Of a stretch of DNA of 64,000 nt, positions 27,298-38,126 are shown piece after piece. The translations under genes were made by a program, and so were the position numbers. The stretch is from Sphingomonas sp. Its GTDB lineage: Bacteria > Pseudomonadota > Alphaproteobacteria > Sphingomonadales > Sphingomonadaceae. The stretch is taken from positions 1-64,000 of the forward strand of contig JAFKLY010000004.1 in NCBI GenBank assembly GCA_017304655.1, written 5' to 3'. A model generated the notes under the pieces. The model was not told the DNA's origin. It ran no database searches and saw nothing but the letters and a program-made list of their open reading frames with translations. The first letter of the stretch is position 1, and every line of letters starts with the position of its first letter.

Positions 27298-27386
27298 CCG
27301 TCATTCCCGCGCATGCGGGAATCCAGTTCAGCGGTAGGCTATCTGGCGAGGTCTCAGCTGGATTCCCGCGTGCGCGGGAATGACGG
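27298..27386. repeat. Large palindromic (REP/BIME-like) element
   Basis: Two 29-bp arms, 27298-27326 and 27358-27386, are reverse complements with one mismatch and enclose a 31-bp spacer. Each arm is itself palindromic around ATTCCCGCG and GCGGGAAT. ATTCCCGC..GCGGGAAT palindromes are common interspersed repeats in proteobacteria and are often moved by RAYT-type transposases. No transposase is present here. Confidence 0.85.
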
Positions 27387-27608
27387 AGAGGAGATGACTG
27401 AGCGCATGTCGTCGTGTCCGGAATGTCTGCGGTTGAAGGAAAATGCCGGATATCCGCTAACCCGCAGAACCATATAATTTGTCCAGGTCATCTCGGACAT
27501 GCTCTTCAAGGCCTTCGCAAGGCAAGCGAACTATGGCATAGGCGCTGCCGCACGGCGGTGAAACCTTCCGGCTTTCTCATCCGTGCCACCTTCAGGGAGA
27601 TTTTGGTC

Positions 27609-27638
27609 ATGACTTCGCAGCAACAAGGCATCGCCTAG
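27609..27638 (+). CDS. Possible 9-residue leader peptide
   Basis: ATG at 27609 with AGGGAG at 27593-27598 encodes MTSQQQGIA and a TAG stop. Three consecutive Gln codons stand out. It is followed 15 bp later by a hairpin and 119 bp later by the unknown gene at 27757. The case is only circumstantial: such a short frame can occur by chance. Confidence 0.25.
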   Translation: MTSQQQGIA

Positions 27639-27652
27639 GCAAGTCCAGCGGG

Positions 27653-27696
27653 TGAGAGCGGCGCCCGGTGCGGCGCGCCTGTTCGATCCGCTCTCA
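27653..27696 (+). promoter_or_regulatory. Structured leader hairpin upstream of the unknown gene
   Basis: TGAGAGCGG (27653-27661) pairs perfectly with CCGCTCTCA (27688-27696), and inside it GCGCC/GGCGC can form a second short stem. No T-run follows. It may be part of a 5' leader of the gene at 27757. It contains GTTCGATCC like a tRNA T-arm, but no anticodon arm can be built. Confidence 0.4.
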
Positions 27697-27756
27697 TGAC
27701 CTGTCCGGCGCGGCGCATCGTCTGCCCGGACGACATTCCTGAAGAAAGACCATCCT

Positions 27757-28209
27757 ATGACGGACCACCTTGAACCGCGCCTCTTTGCGCGGGCTGACGA
27801 CATTCGCGCGATCGGCGAAGCCATGCTGGCCTGCACCTTGCCCAAGGCCGACTGGACGCACGAAGCGCATCTATCCACCTGCGCCTGGCTGCTGCTGGAG
27901 CGCCCGGACATCGACATCGATGATGAAATCGGCGGCCTTATCCGGCGCTACAATGTGTCGGTCGGCGGCGTGAATGACGATCATCAGGGCTATCATGAGA
28001 CGATCACGCGGGTGTTCGTCGCTGGTGCGCGGGATTTCCTTGCGCGCAGTGGCGGGCTGGACCTGCTGGCGGCGGCCAACGGGCTGCTGGCTGCGCCGGA
28101 GGGACAGCGCGACTACCCGCTGCGCTTCTATGCGCGCGACCGGCTGTTCTCGGTCGAGGCCCGCCGCGATTTCGTTTCGCCGGACCTTGCGCCGCTCCCT
28201 TCAGTCTGA
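27757..28209 (+). CDS. Conserved protein of unknown function (WTHEAHL / YHETIT motifs)
   Basis: 150 aa, soluble, no signal peptide. The sequence has two striking His-rich motifs: ADWTHEAHLSTCAWLLLERPD (first 20 shown in part; about residues 35-55) and YNVSVGGVNDDHQGYHETIT (about 66-86). I recognise this HEAHL...YHETIT pattern as a widespread uncharacterised family; the conserved His/Glu residues could bind a metal, which is inference. The start at 27757 follows GAAAGA weakly. The 3' end overlaps the convergent murA-like gene by 9 bp. Upstream lies a possible leader ORF and hairpin. Confidence 0.7.
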   Translation: MTDHLEPRLFARADDIRAIGEAMLACTLPKADWTHEAHLSTCAWLLLERPDIDIDDEIGGLIRRYNVSVGGVNDDHQGYHETITRVFVAGARDFLARSGGLDLLAAANGLLAAPEGQRDYPLRFYARDRLFSVEARRDFVSPDLAPLPSV

Positions 28210-29502
28210 TTGCCGCGTGCCGACCCATTCGACGTCTGCGCCGAGCGCGCGGAGATTTTCCGCGAAGCGCGGGTGTGCGCGGCGGATCGGGTCGGCATTG
28301 AGGATTGTCGAGCGGCCGGGCACGGCGCAGGCGACCATCAGCAGCGCGATGGCGACACGGATGATGTAGGGGCTTTCCACCTCGGCCGGGCTGAGCGTCA
28401 GGCTGCCGAGCGTGATGAGCCGGTGCGGATCGCACAGCACGGTCTGCACGCCGAACTTGGCCAGCTCCGACGACCAGCCGAGCGCGCCTTCATACACCTT
28501 GTTCCAGTAGAGCATGGAGCCGCTGGTGCAGGCGCCGAGTGCGATGAAGATCGGCAGGAGGTCGGCGGGCACATAGGGCCAGGGCGCGGCTTCCACCTTG
28601 GGCAGCATATGCGCGGTGAAGGGGCGCTGGATCTCCTGCGTTCGCGCTGAGACGCGCGACCAACCGTCCGCATGCTCCACCGTCACGCCGAACTTGGCAA
28701 AGGTCCGGTCGAGCAGCGGGAAATGGTGCGGCACGCCGTTCCTGATCCGCATGTCGCCACCGGTCATGGCCGAGAGGGCAAGGAAGGTCGCGACTTCGTG
28801 GAAATCCTCTTCGAAGCTGTGCGTGGCGGGCGTGAGCGGGATGCCGCCGTCCACGGTGAGCGTGGAAGTGCCTGTGCCGGTGAGGGTCACGCCAAGCGCG
28901 GACAGGAACGTGCATAGCTCCTGCACATGCGGCTCGCAGGCGGCATTGACCAGCCGCGAGCGCCCCTGCGCGGAGAGCGCGCACATGATGAAGTTTTCCG
29001 TCGTGGTGACGGAGGCATAATCGAGCCAGTGACTGATGGCCTGCGCCTCGCGCGGTGCCTCGATGACCACATTGCCGCTGGCGCCGGAGACCGTCGCACC
29101 AAACGCCTTGAACAGCTCGATATGCGGGTCAATCTCGCGCGAGCCGAGGGTGCAGCCCTTGGCGTCCGTCTCCAGCACGGCCCGGCCGAAGCGGTGGAGC
29201 ATGGGCGGGATGAGCATCACCGACGAGCGCATGCCGACCGGCAGTACCGCATTGGGGTTGATGCCCGGTCCGTGGTGCAGTTGCACGTCGCCCGTCTCGA
29301 AATCCGCGGAGACGGCGCTGCCGAGGGCGCGGAAGAAATTCAGGATCGCCCGGACGTCCGTGATGTCCGGCACATTGCGCAGCGTCACCGGCGCTTCGCT
29401 CAGCAGCGTGGCGCAGAGCACCGGCAGCACGGCGTTCTTGTTGGCCGACGGGCTGATCTGGCCATTGAGCGGCCGGCCGCCCTCGACGATGATGTTCGAC
29501 AC
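28201..29502 (-). CDS. Divergent MurA-like enolpyruvyl transferase
   Basis: 433 aa of the EPSP-synthase/MurA fold. Catalytic features of UDP-GlcNAc 1-carboxyvinyltransferase are kept: Lys22-Asn23 in SANKNAVLPVL, nucleophile Cys117 in KGCTLGSREIDPHIELF, and a terminal RAHPRFAENLRALGADVEW in place of the usual FExRF. But several blocks differ from housekeeping MurA: SANKNA replaces SGAKNA, and WPYVPADLLPIF replaces the FPTDLQPQ-type motif. It may be a second, specialised MurA paralogue or the product may act on another sugar nucleotide. It overlaps the convergent unknown gene by 9 bp and is 68 bp from nfeD. Assignment to the superfamily is firm; substrate is open. Confidence 0.75.
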   Translation of the reverse strand: MSNIIVEGGRPLNGQISPSANKNAVLPVLCATLLSEAPVTLRNVPDITDVRAILNFFRALGSAVSADFETGDVQLHHGPGINPNAVLPVGMRSSVMLIPPMLHRFGRAVLETDAKGCTLGSREIDPHIELFKAFGATVSGASGNVVIEAPREAQAISHWLDYASVTTTENFIMCALSAQGRSRLVNAACEPHVQELCTFLSALGVTLTGTGTSTLTVDGGIPLTPATHSFEEDFHEVATFLALSAMTGGDMRIRNGVPHHFPLLDRTFAKFGVTVEHADGWSRVSARTQEIQRPFTAHMLPKVEAAPWPYVPADLLPIFIALGACTSGSMLYWNKVYEGALGWSSELAKFGVQTVLCDPHRLITLGSLTLSPAEVESPYIIRVAIALLMVACAVPGRSTILNADPIRRAHPRFAENLRALGADVEWVGTRQSD

Positions 29503-29570
29503 GGATGTCTCCCGGGGATTTCCTCTCGCGTCGCAGAGTGGCGCGGGAGTCGCAAGGGGGCAGGACCGGC

Positions 29571-30035
29571 TCAGCCCTCGATAGCAGGCAGCGGCGCGAC
29601 GATGAGAGTCGCGCCGGAGATGTCGGTGACGAGCATATGCGCGCCTTCCGGCGTATCCGGTCCGCGGGCCGGCCAGGTGCCGTCGTCAACGCGCACGCGG
29701 CCTTCGCCATGCGTGATCGCCTCGATCACCACCACTTTGCGACCGATCATCCGCGCGGCCCGGTCATTCAGCAGCGGGTCTTCGGGTTCGACCGGGCGGG
29801 CGAGATACCAGAGCCGGCCGCCGAACATGGAGAGCACGCTCAGGATCGAGAAGGCGAGGAGCTGGAATGGCGGGGTTACCGGCAGGAGCAGGGCGACCAC
29901 GGCGGTCAGTCCGGCCGCAAGCGACAGCCAGATCAGGAACACGCCCGGCACGACGATCTCGGCGATTGCCAGTACGATCGCCAGCGCTGCCCACAGGATC
30001 GCCGGATCGACGCCGCCGAACAGCCCCCCCATCAC
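29571..30035 (-). CDS. NfeD-family membrane protein
   Basis: 154 aa. Two or three membrane segments (about 12-31, 37-52, 56-75) and a C-terminal OB-fold-like domain (about 85-150) with [30 protein letters not shown], the NfeD short-form pattern. NfeD proteins pair with SPFH/stomatin proteins and help organise membrane microdomains or protease complexes. The start overlaps the stop of the QmcA-like gene by 4 bp, matching the classical SPFH-NfeD operon. Confidence 0.9.
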   Translation of the reverse strand: MMGGLFGGVDPAILWAALAIVLAIAEIVVPGVFLIWLSLAAGLTAVVALLLPVTPPFQLLAFSILSVLSMFGGRLWYLARPVEPEDPLLNDRAARMIGRKVVVIEAITHGEGRVRVDDGTWPARGPDTPEGAHMLVTDISGATLIVAPLPAIEG

Positions 30036-30994
30036 GGCGTCTTCGTGCGCGGCAGGCCGGTGCCGGGCAGGGGCGGCGGCGCGTCCGTACCGAGCGCCTC
30101 ACGGGCGAGCTGGCCGATACCGCCCAGCGTGCCGATCAGCTGCGTGGCCTCGACCGGGAAGAGGATGGTCTTGGCATTGCTGGAGGTCGCGAATTTCTCG
30201 ACCGCCTCGACATATTTCTGCGCGACGAAATAGTTGATCGCCTGCGCGTTGCCGCTTGCGATTGCCTCGCTGACCAATGTGGTGGCCTTTGCTTCTGCTT
30301 CGGCCGCACGTTCACGCGCCTCGGCCTCGCGGAAAGCGGCTTCGCGCTTGCCCTCGGCTTCCAGGATCTGGGCCTGCTTGGCGCCCTCTGCCCGCAGGAT
30401 CTCGGCGCTCTTGAAGCCCTCCGCTTCGAGGATATTGGCGCGCTTCTCACGCTCGGCCTTCATCTGGCGGCCCATGGCATTCACGATGTCCGTCGGTGGC
30501 CGGATGTCCTTGATCTCGACACGGGTGATCTTGACGCCCCAGGCATTGGTGGCGTGATCGACCACGGAGAGCAGGCGCGCATTGATTTCGTCGCGCTTGG
30601 AGAGAGTCTCGTCGAGGTCCATCGAGCCCATCACCGTGCGCAGGTTAGTCGTGGCGAGCTGGAGGAGCGCGATGTGGAGATTGCTCACTTCATAGGCGGC
30701 CTTCGCGGCATCGAGCACCTGGAAGAAGACGACCCCGTCGACCGAGACCATCGCGTTGTCGCGGGTGATGATCTCCTGCGACGGAACATCGATGACCTGT
30801 TCCATCATGTTGATCTTCTGGCCGACACGATAGAAGAAAGCCGGGTAGAGATTGAAGCCGGGGGCCGCGACCTCCGTGAAGCGGCCGAAGCGCTCGATCG
30901 TGTAGCGATAGCCCTGCCGGACGATCTTCACACTCGCGGCGAGATAGAAGATGACCAGAAAGACGATGAAGACGGCGAGGGTAAACACATCCAT
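30032..30994 (-). CDS. qmcA: SPFH/stomatin-family protein (QmcA-like paraslipin)
   Basis: 320 aa. An N-terminal membrane anchor ([19 protein letters not shown], about 4-22) precedes the SPFH domain (about 25-190; [34 protein letters not shown]) and a long Ala/Glu-rich coiled coil (about 195-260) with repeated EAEG-type units. Such proteins form large inner-membrane rings; QmcA is linked to membrane protein quality control with FtsH. The ATG at 30994 follows AGGAGG on the minus strand. nfeD follows with a 4-bp overlap. Confidence 0.9.
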   Translation of the reverse strand: MDVFTLAVFIVFLVIFYLAASVKIVRQGYRYTIERFGRFTEVAAPGFNLYPAFFYRVGQKINMMEQVIDVPSQEIITRDNAMVSVDGVVFFQVLDAAKAAYEVSNLHIALLQLATTNLRTVMGSMDLDETLSKRDEINARLLSVVDHATNAWGVKITRVEIKDIRPPTDIVNAMGRQMKAEREKRANILEAEGFKSAEILRAEGAKQAQILEAEGKREAAFREAEARERAAEAEAKATTLVSEAIASGNAQAINYFVAQKYVEAVEKFATSSNAKTILFPVEATQLIGTLGGIGQLAREALGTDAPPPLPGTGLPRTKTP

Positions 30995-31108
30995 GACCAA
31001 TGGCCTCCTGCTCCAGCTCTCGCTACTATGGCTCGACAGGCCGCCGCCGGGAAGCGGAATCGGTCGCTGGATATGCAAGACGATGGGGCAACGGGAGGGA
31101 TTGAAGGC

Positions 31109-31957
31109 ATGAGGAGAAGTCGGGAGAAAATCCAGCATGGGCTGCCGCTGCGCCTTGTGCGCTCGATGCTGTTCGTGCCGGCCTCGCGCCCGCGCGCTAT
31201 CGAGAAGGCCCGTTCGCTCGACGCCGACTTCATCATTCTCGACCTTGAGGATTCGGTTCTGCCGGAGGATCGCGATCAGGCGCGGCAGGCGGCTGTCGAT
31301 GCGGTCCGCGCCGGTTTTGACGGGCGCCCCTGCGCGATCCGGATCAATGCGGAAGGGCGCGCCGATCATGGGCTGGACATGGTGGCGGTGCGCGCTGCCT
31401 CGCCGCCTTATGTGATCGTGCCCAAGGTGATCGAGGCGCGGCAGGCACATGATGTGCATCTGGTGACGCAGCGCCAGGTGATCGCGATGATCGAAAGCCC
31501 GGCCGGCCTCGTCAATTCCCAGCGCATCGCGCGCGAGCCAGGCGTCGTTGCGCTGCTTGCCGGCACCAATGACATGCGCCGGGGTCTCGGCGTGCCGCCC
31601 GACGCGCCGCGCACCGCGATTTCCTTTGCGCTCCAGTCGATCATCCTTGCTGCCCGCGCGGCGGGCGTGGCGGCTTTCGATGGAGTCTACAATCATCTGG
31701 AAGATCTTGAAGGGCTGGCGCGCGAGTGTGACGAAGGGCGCCAGATGGGGTTCGACGGCAAGTCTGTGATCCATCCCAGCCATGTGGACGTAGCGAACCG
31801 GACTTTCTCGCCGAGCGGCCCCGCCATCGAGCAGGCGCGCGCGCTGGTCGAGGCATTCACCGGCGGTGCCCAGCGCTACGACGGGCGGATGATTGAATCC
31901 ATGCATGTCGAGGAAGCGAAAGCGCTGATCGAACGCGCCGAGCGTCAACGGCGCTAG
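31109..31957 (+). CDS. CitE-like HpcH/HpaI-family lyase
   Basis: 282 aa TIM-barrel protein. Family signatures: [17 protein letters not shown] at the start, [17 protein letters not shown] (metal-binding region), [18 protein letters not shown] (Glu binds Mg), and [13 protein letters not shown]. CitE-like enzymes cleave or form malyl-CoA, citramalyl-CoA or related beta-hydroxyacyl-CoA esters; with no citrate lyase alpha or gamma genes nearby, classic citrate lyase is unlikely. Start at 31109 has GGGAGG 9 bp upstream; an earlier ATG at 31073 is possible. Divergent from qmcA. Confidence 0.85.
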   Translation: MRRSREKIQHGLPLRLVRSMLFVPASRPRAIEKARSLDADFIILDLEDSVLPEDRDQARQAAVDAVRAGFDGRPCAIRINAEGRADHGLDMVAVRAASPPYVIVPKVIEARQAHDVHLVTQRQVIAMIESPAGLVNSQRIAREPGVVALLAGTNDMRRGLGVPPDAPRTAISFALQSIILAARAAGVAAFDGVYNHLEDLEGLARECDEGRQMGFDGKSVIHPSHVDVANRTFSPSGPAIEQARALVEAFTGGAQRYDGRMIESMHVEEAKALIERAERQRR

Positions 31958-32040
31958 GTTTCCTTTCGTCGCTAATCGGGGGCTTTCGGGCGCTTTGATA
32001 TAATTCTGCGACAATCGCAGCGGATCATGTCGGACGAAGG

Positions 32041-33549
32041 ATGTTCGAGATGGATGCAGCGATTGCGTTGAATCGGTTCGGCCTCGGCCGGCGGCCTTCG
32101 GATGATTTACCGGATGATCCGCATGGCTGGCTGGAGAGCCAATTGTCGCGCTACCAGCCCGCCTTGCCGGGCCGGGATGCGATTGCAGGACAGACCGAGA
32201 TCGCACAGGGGCTGGTTGCCTTTGCCGAACAGGCAAGGGCAGCGGGCAAGATGCAGGTCGAGCCGGCCGGCACGGTCCCCGGGCCGGTTCCAGACAGGCC
32301 GGTTTCGCCACAGGAGAAGGTGGAGAGCAGTCCGGCCACGACGCAGGACATGCGAACCGATCGGCAGCAAATCCAGGCCGATTTGCGAGCCTTTGCCAGA
32401 ACGCAATATCTCGCGCAGGTTAGCCTGCGCGTTCGCAATGCCGTGGCGACGGACACACCGTTTGTTGAACGCCTTGTGCATTTCTGGGCGAACCATTTCG
32501 CCGTCTCGGCCGACAAGCCGGAGATGACGGCGCTCGCGGGCTTGCTGGAGTTCGATGCGATCCGGCCCAATCTGCTGGGCCGGTTCGAGGATATGCTTGT
32601 TGCCGTGGAGCGCCACCCGGCCATGCTGATCTACCTCGATCAGGCGCAATCCGTCGGACCCAACAGCCCGTTCGGCGCGCGTGCCCAGGCCAGAGGGCGC
32701 AAGGCGGGCCTCAACGAAAATCTCGGCCGCGAAATTCTGGAGCTGCATACGCTCGGCGTCCGCTCGGGTTACAGCCAGTCGGATGTGACCGAGTTTGCCC
32801 GCGCTTTGACTGGCTGGACCGTCGCCGGCTTTTCACGGGGCGGCGTGGCGCCGCGTCTCATGGATGCGCATGCGCCCGGCGACTTCCTCTTTTTGCCGGC
32901 GGTGCACGAGCCGGGAAGCCGCACTATCGTTTCAAAGGTCTATCGCGAGGAGGGAGAGGGGCAGGCCCGCGCCGTTTTGCGGGATCTGGCGCGTCATCCG
33001 GCGACGGCCCGGCACGTGGCGACGAAGCTGGCGCGCCATTTCGTTGCCGACGATCCTCCTGCGGCACTCGTTGCAAAGCTCGAGTCCGCTTATCGATCGA
33101 GCGACGGCCATCTAGCGACGGTCTATGCGGCGTTGATTGCGGCGCCGGAGGCCTGGCAAAATACATACACCAAGTTTCGTACCCCTTGGCTCTGGGGCGT
33201 CGCCGTGATGCGTTCGCTCGATATGGGGGCGCAGGCATCCGCCTTGCCGGATCGAAATTTCGTTTCGATGTTTGCCGATCTTGGGCAGCCGGTCTGGCGT
33301 CCCGGTTCACCGGCCGGGTTTGACGACATTGCTTCGGCCTGGGCGGCGCCGGACGCGCTTTATCGGCGGGTTGAAATTGCGGGTCGCCTGGCTTCGCGGG
33401 CCGGCGCTGCGGTCGATGCGCGTGACGCTGCGGCCCGGCTGTTCGGGGATCGGATGTCCGACGCGACACGGCGGGCGATCGCGAATGCCGACAGTCCGCG
33501 CGAGGGCGTCGCGCTGATGCTCGTCGCGCCGGAAATGCTGAGGTGCTGA
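32041..33549 (+). CDS. DUF1800 family protein
   Basis: 502 aa. Seen: [11 protein letters not shown] at the start, [72 protein letters not shown], all typical DUF1800 blocks. Function is unknown. No clear signal peptide is seen at this start, although many members are exported. A DUF1501 gene follows 4 bp later; the two families are paired across many bacteria and probably act together. Confidence 0.88.
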   Translation: MFEMDAAIALNRFGLGRRPSDDLPDDPHGWLESQLSRYQPALPGRDAIAGQTEIAQGLVAFAEQARAAGKMQVEPAGTVPGPVPDRPVSPQEKVESSPATTQDMRTDRQQIQADLRAFARTQYLAQVSLRVRNAVATDTPFVERLVHFWANHFAVSADKPEMTALAGLLEFDAIRPNLLGRFEDMLVAVERHPAMLIYLDQAQSVGPNSPFGARAQARGRKAGLNENLGREILELHTLGVRSGYSQSDVTEFARALTGWTVAGFSRGGVAPRLMDAHAPGDFLFLPAVHEPGSRTIVSKVYREEGEGQARAVLRDLARHPATARHVATKLARHFVADDPPAALVAKLESAYRSSDGHLATVYAALIAAPEAWQNTYTKFRTPWLWGVAVMRSLDMGAQASALPDRNFVSMFADLGQPVWRPGSPAGFDDIASAWAAPDALYRRVEIAGRLASRAGAAVDARDAAARLFGDRMSDATRRAIANADSPREGVALMLVAPEMLRC

Positions 33550-33553
33550 GCTT

Positions 33554-34699
33554 ATGATAGACCGCAGATCCCTCGTTCGTGGTGGCCTTTCCACCCTTGC
33601 CCTGGCGGGCTTTTGCCCCCGCATTGCCTTCGCGGCTGCACCCACGGCGCGGCGGTTCGTCTTCATCATCCAGCGTGGGGCAGCCGATGGGCTTCATATC
33701 GTGCCGCCGCTCGGTGATCCTGGTTTTGAGGCACTGAGAGGTGGTTTCCTGCCCTCCTTGGCGAACGCGACGAAGCTGGATGACGTCTTTTCGCTGCATC
33801 CCGCGCTGGCCCGAACAGCGCAGTTGTTCGGTGCGCGACAGGCGCTGGCGGTGCATGCGGTGGCCTCATCCTACCGGGATCGCTCTCACTTCGACGGCCA
33901 GAACATTCTCGAAACAGGCGGCTTGCTGCCTTATGCGGAGCGCAGCGGCTGGATGAACCGGCTGATTGCGCTGCTGCCTCCGGATGACAACCGCGCGCTG
34001 GCATACGCGCCGGATGTCCCCATGGCGTTGCGCGGCGGGCAACCGGTCAGCAGTTACGCGCCGTCTCATTTGACGGGCCCGTCCACGGATTTGATGAGCC
34101 GCGTTTCCCAGCTTTATGCAGCCGATCCGCAACTGCACGAACTTTGGGAGAGCTTCGTTGCGACACGTCGCCTGGCTGGCGAAGATGGCGCTGCGGCCCG
34201 TCCCAACGAGGCTGCCGAAACCGGTCGCGTGGCCGCTGCGATGCTCTCTGCGCCGGAGGGCGTCCGCCTGATGATGATCGAAACTGGCGGCTGGGACACC
34301 CATAGCGGCCAGACCGGTCGGCTGGGGGCGCAATTGCGCAATCTCGATCAGATGATCGGCGCCTTGGCGGACGGACTTGGCCCGGTCTGGCGGGAGACGC
34401 TGGTGCTCGTCGCCACGGAGTTTGGCCGCACGGCGGCGATCAACGGAACGCAAGGCACCGACCATGGCACCGGCAGTGTCGCGCTGTTGCTTGGCGGTGG
34501 GCTGAATGGCGGGCATGTCCGCGCGGATTGGCCCGGCCTGGCGCCAGGCAGTTTGTTGGATGGAAGAGACCTGCGTCCGACAGTCTCTCTCGAAGCCATG
34601 ACCTCCGGTGCGGTCGCCCGGCATTTCGGACTGGAACCGGGCGCGACGGCGCGCGCGCTCTATCCGGCGCATGTCGGGCTGGCTCCTGTTTCGGTTTGA
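33554..34699 (+). CDS. DUF1501 family protein with Tat signal
   Basis: 381 aa. The N-terminus MIDRRSLVRGGLSTLALAGFCPRIAFAA has a twin-Arg motif (RRSLVRG), hydrophobic core and AXA-like site (FAA), so it is probably exported folded through Tat. The body belongs to the alkaline-phosphatase/sulfatase-like DUF1501 family: FIIQRGAADGLHIVPP, ETGGWDTHSGQTGRLG, VATEFGRTAAINGTQGTDHG. Function unknown. It begins 4 bp after the DUF1800 gene, so the pair is one transcript. Confidence 0.88.
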   Translation: MIDRRSLVRGGLSTLALAGFCPRIAFAAAPTARRFVFIIQRGAADGLHIVPPLGDPGFEALRGGFLPSLANATKLDDVFSLHPALARTAQLFGARQALAVHAVASSYRDRSHFDGQNILETGGLLPYAERSGWMNRLIALLPPDDNRALAYAPDVPMALRGGQPVSSYAPSHLTGPSTDLMSRVSQLYAADPQLHELWESFVATRRLAGEDGAAARPNEAAETGRVAAAMLSAPEGVRLMMIETGGWDTHSGQTGRLGAQLRNLDQMIGALADGLGPVWRETLVLVATEFGRTAAINGTQGTDHGTGSVALLLGGGLNGGHVRADWPGLAPGSLLDGRDLRPTVSLEAMTSGAVARHFGLEPGATARALYPAHVGLAPVSV

Positions 34700-34836
34700 G
34701 AGCACTACCACCGCACGAGATTGCCGGTTTGGGTCCACTTCGCAGCCATTGAGAAGCGCCCTTGTGGACGCGCGTCCGTATCTTTCGATCCGCCCTAGCG
34801 GTCTGCGGAGGAAATGGTTACATGGGCCGCCACTGA

Positions 34837-36333
<1,497 letters not shown>

Positions 36334-36376
36334 TCGCGCCCGGCGCCTCCCCTGAGCGGGAGGAGGACAGGACCAC

Positions 36377-37561
36377 ATGACGCCCGCCGCACGCGCCCAG
36401 GCCGCTATCGAGCTGCTCGATCTCGTCATCGCCGCGGCGCGCGATGATGGCGCTGCAGCTGACACGCTGATCGCCCGCTATTTCCGGGATCGACGCTATG
36501 CCGGCTCCAAGGACCGGCGCGCGGTGCGCGATCTCGTCTATCGCGCGATCCGGGCCTGGGGCGATCGTCCCTTGAGCGGTCGCGCGGCGCTGGCCGGTCT
36601 GGCCCGGGACGATGCCGATCTCGCAGCCTTGTTCGACGGGTCGGCGCATGGTCCAGAGCCTTTGCGCGCGGACGAACCGGTGCCCGAAGCCGCGCTGCTG
36701 CCGAGCTGGATCGTTCCGGAACTTGCCGGGCTGATCGACGACGCCGAGCAGGCTGCCCTGCTTAACCGGGCGCCGCTGCATATTCGCGCCAATGCACTGG
36801 TTGCGACGCGCGAGGCGCTGCTGCCGCACTGGCCCGACGCGCAGCCGATTGCCACCACGCGCCAGGGCATTGCGCTTCCTGCCGGCACGGATGTCGAGAA
36901 AGACCCTTTGCTGGCCTCCGGAACGGTCGAGATCCAGGATGCGGGCAGCCAGATCATTGCCGAGGCCTGCGAGGTACGGGCCGGCATGACCGTGCTGGAT
37001 CTGTGCGCAGGAGCCGGCGGCAAGACGCTGGCGCTGGCGGCAGACATGGGTGGCGAGGGGCGGCTCATCGCTGCGGACAGTGTGCGCGACCGGCTCGCCC
37101 GTCTCGTGCCGCGGGCCGCGCGGGCGGGCTGCAGCGGCATGATCGAGACGCTTCTGCTCGATCCCGGCCGGGAAGCCCGCTCCCTCGCGCATCTTGAAGG
37201 GCAATGTGACGTCGTGCTGATCGACGCACCGTGCAGCGGTTCGGGGACATGGCGCCGCAATCCCGAGGCGCGCTGGCGGCTGACGCCCGACCGACTTGAC
37301 CGCATCGTGGCCCTGCAGGCGCGGCTGCTGGCCGTCGCGGCGCCGCTCGTGAAGCCGGGTGGGCGGCTTGTTTATGCGGTCTGCTCGCTGATCGACAGGG
37401 AAGGGCGCGATCAGGTTCAGCAATTTGTTAGGTTGGCGCCGCTATGGCAGGCGCGTCGAGCGATCGACGCGGGACGACCCTGGGGTGAGGGAACACTGCT
37501 CACCCCGCGCCATGACGGCACCGACGGGTTTTTCTTCGCGGTCCTCGAGAAACCATGTTAG
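36377..37561 (+). CDS. RsmB/NOP-family RNA (cytosine-5) methyltransferase
   Basis: 394 aa. An N-terminal NusB-like helical part (about 1-90) precedes a Rossmann methyltransferase domain: motif I TVLDLCAGAGGKTLALAADM, motif IV DAPCSGSGTWRRNPEARWR with one catalytic Cys, and motif VI VYAVCSL with the nucleophile Cys. The two-Cys arrangement is diagnostic of m5C RNA methyltransferases; the target (rRNA or tRNA) is not readable. Starts 43 bp after guaB, probably co-transcribed. Confidence 0.9.
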   Translation: MTPAARAQAAIELLDLVIAAARDDGAAADTLIARYFRDRRYAGSKDRRAVRDLVYRAIRAWGDRPLSGRAALAGLARDDADLAALFDGSAHGPEPLRADEPVPEAALLPSWIVPELAGLIDDAEQAALLNRAPLHIRANALVATREALLPHWPDAQPIATTRQGIALPAGTDVEKDPLLASGTVEIQDAGSQIIAEACEVRAGMTVLDLCAGAGGKTLALAADMGGEGRLIAADSVRDRLARLVPRAARAGCSGMIETLLLDPGREARSLAHLEGQCDVVLIDAPCSGSGTWRRNPEARWRLTPDRLDRIVALQARLLAVAAPLVKPGGRLVYAVCSLIDREGRDQVQQFVRLAPLWQARRAIDAGRPWGEGTLLTPRHDGTDGFFFAVLEKPC

Positions 37562-37611
37562 CGTGGACGTTCATGGCGTCAGTTGCACGCGGTCCTTTTT
37601 GGGAGACAGTC

Positions 37612-38112
37612 ATGCGGTTCACTCCCGCGTCCATTTTGTTGGCAAGCGCGCTGGCCTTGTCCGCGAGCAGCGGAATGAGCCAGAAGACGGCCGCGCCAGC
37701 GACCAATTCGCGCGCTGCTCCTTGGGTTGCCAAGGGTGCTCAGGCACTCGCGTCAGGCAATCTGACTGTCGCGCGGGACGCTTATGAGACGGCACTGCTG
37801 CTCTCGCCGCAGGACACGGACATATTTCTGCAGCTCGGCAAGATCGCCCGCGCCCAGAAACTGCCCGGCAAGGCGATCCGCTATTATGGCCGGGTGCTGG
37901 ACCTCGACGAGACCAATCAGGCCGCCCTGCAAGGCGAGGGTCTGGCCATGATGGACAAGGGCGCAACCGAAAGCGCGCGCGAGACGCTCGCCAAGCTGCG
38001 TGCCGTCTGCAAATCGAGCTGCGCGTCTGCTGAGCCGCTGGCGGCGGCCATTGCGGCAGGTGCGCCGAAGGTCGCTGCAGCCGAGACGCCCAAGGCGACC
38101 GAACACCAGTAA
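37612..38112 (+). CDS. Exported TPR-repeat protein
   Basis: 166 aa. The N-terminus MRFTPASILLASALALSASSG is a signal peptide, so the protein is likely periplasmic. Two TPR-like units follow (about 50-85: ALASGNLTVARDAYETALLLSP; 85-118: DIFLQLGKIARAQKLPGKAIRYYGRVL), plus an Ala/Glu-rich tail. TPRs bind partner proteins; the partner is unknown. ATG at 37612 has GGGAGA 5 bp upstream, better than an ATG at 37555 that overlaps the previous gene. Confidence 0.75.
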   Translation: MRFTPASILLASALALSASSGMSQKTAAPATNSRAAPWVAKGAQALASGNLTVARDAYETALLLSPQDTDIFLQLGKIARAQKLPGKAIRYYGRVLDLDETNQAALQGEGLAMMDKGATESARETLAKLRAVCKSSCASAEPLAAAIAAGAPKVAAAETPKATEHQ

Positions 38113-38126
38113 TATTCTCGCGGCGG

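Noticed and set aside
27653-27696. tRNA-like segment with GTTCGATCC
   Set aside because: No anticodon stem or D-arm can be formed and the total length is too short for a tRNA.
32107-32748. Minus-strand frame opposite DUF1800
   Set aside because: Lies wholly inside a recognised family on the plus strand.
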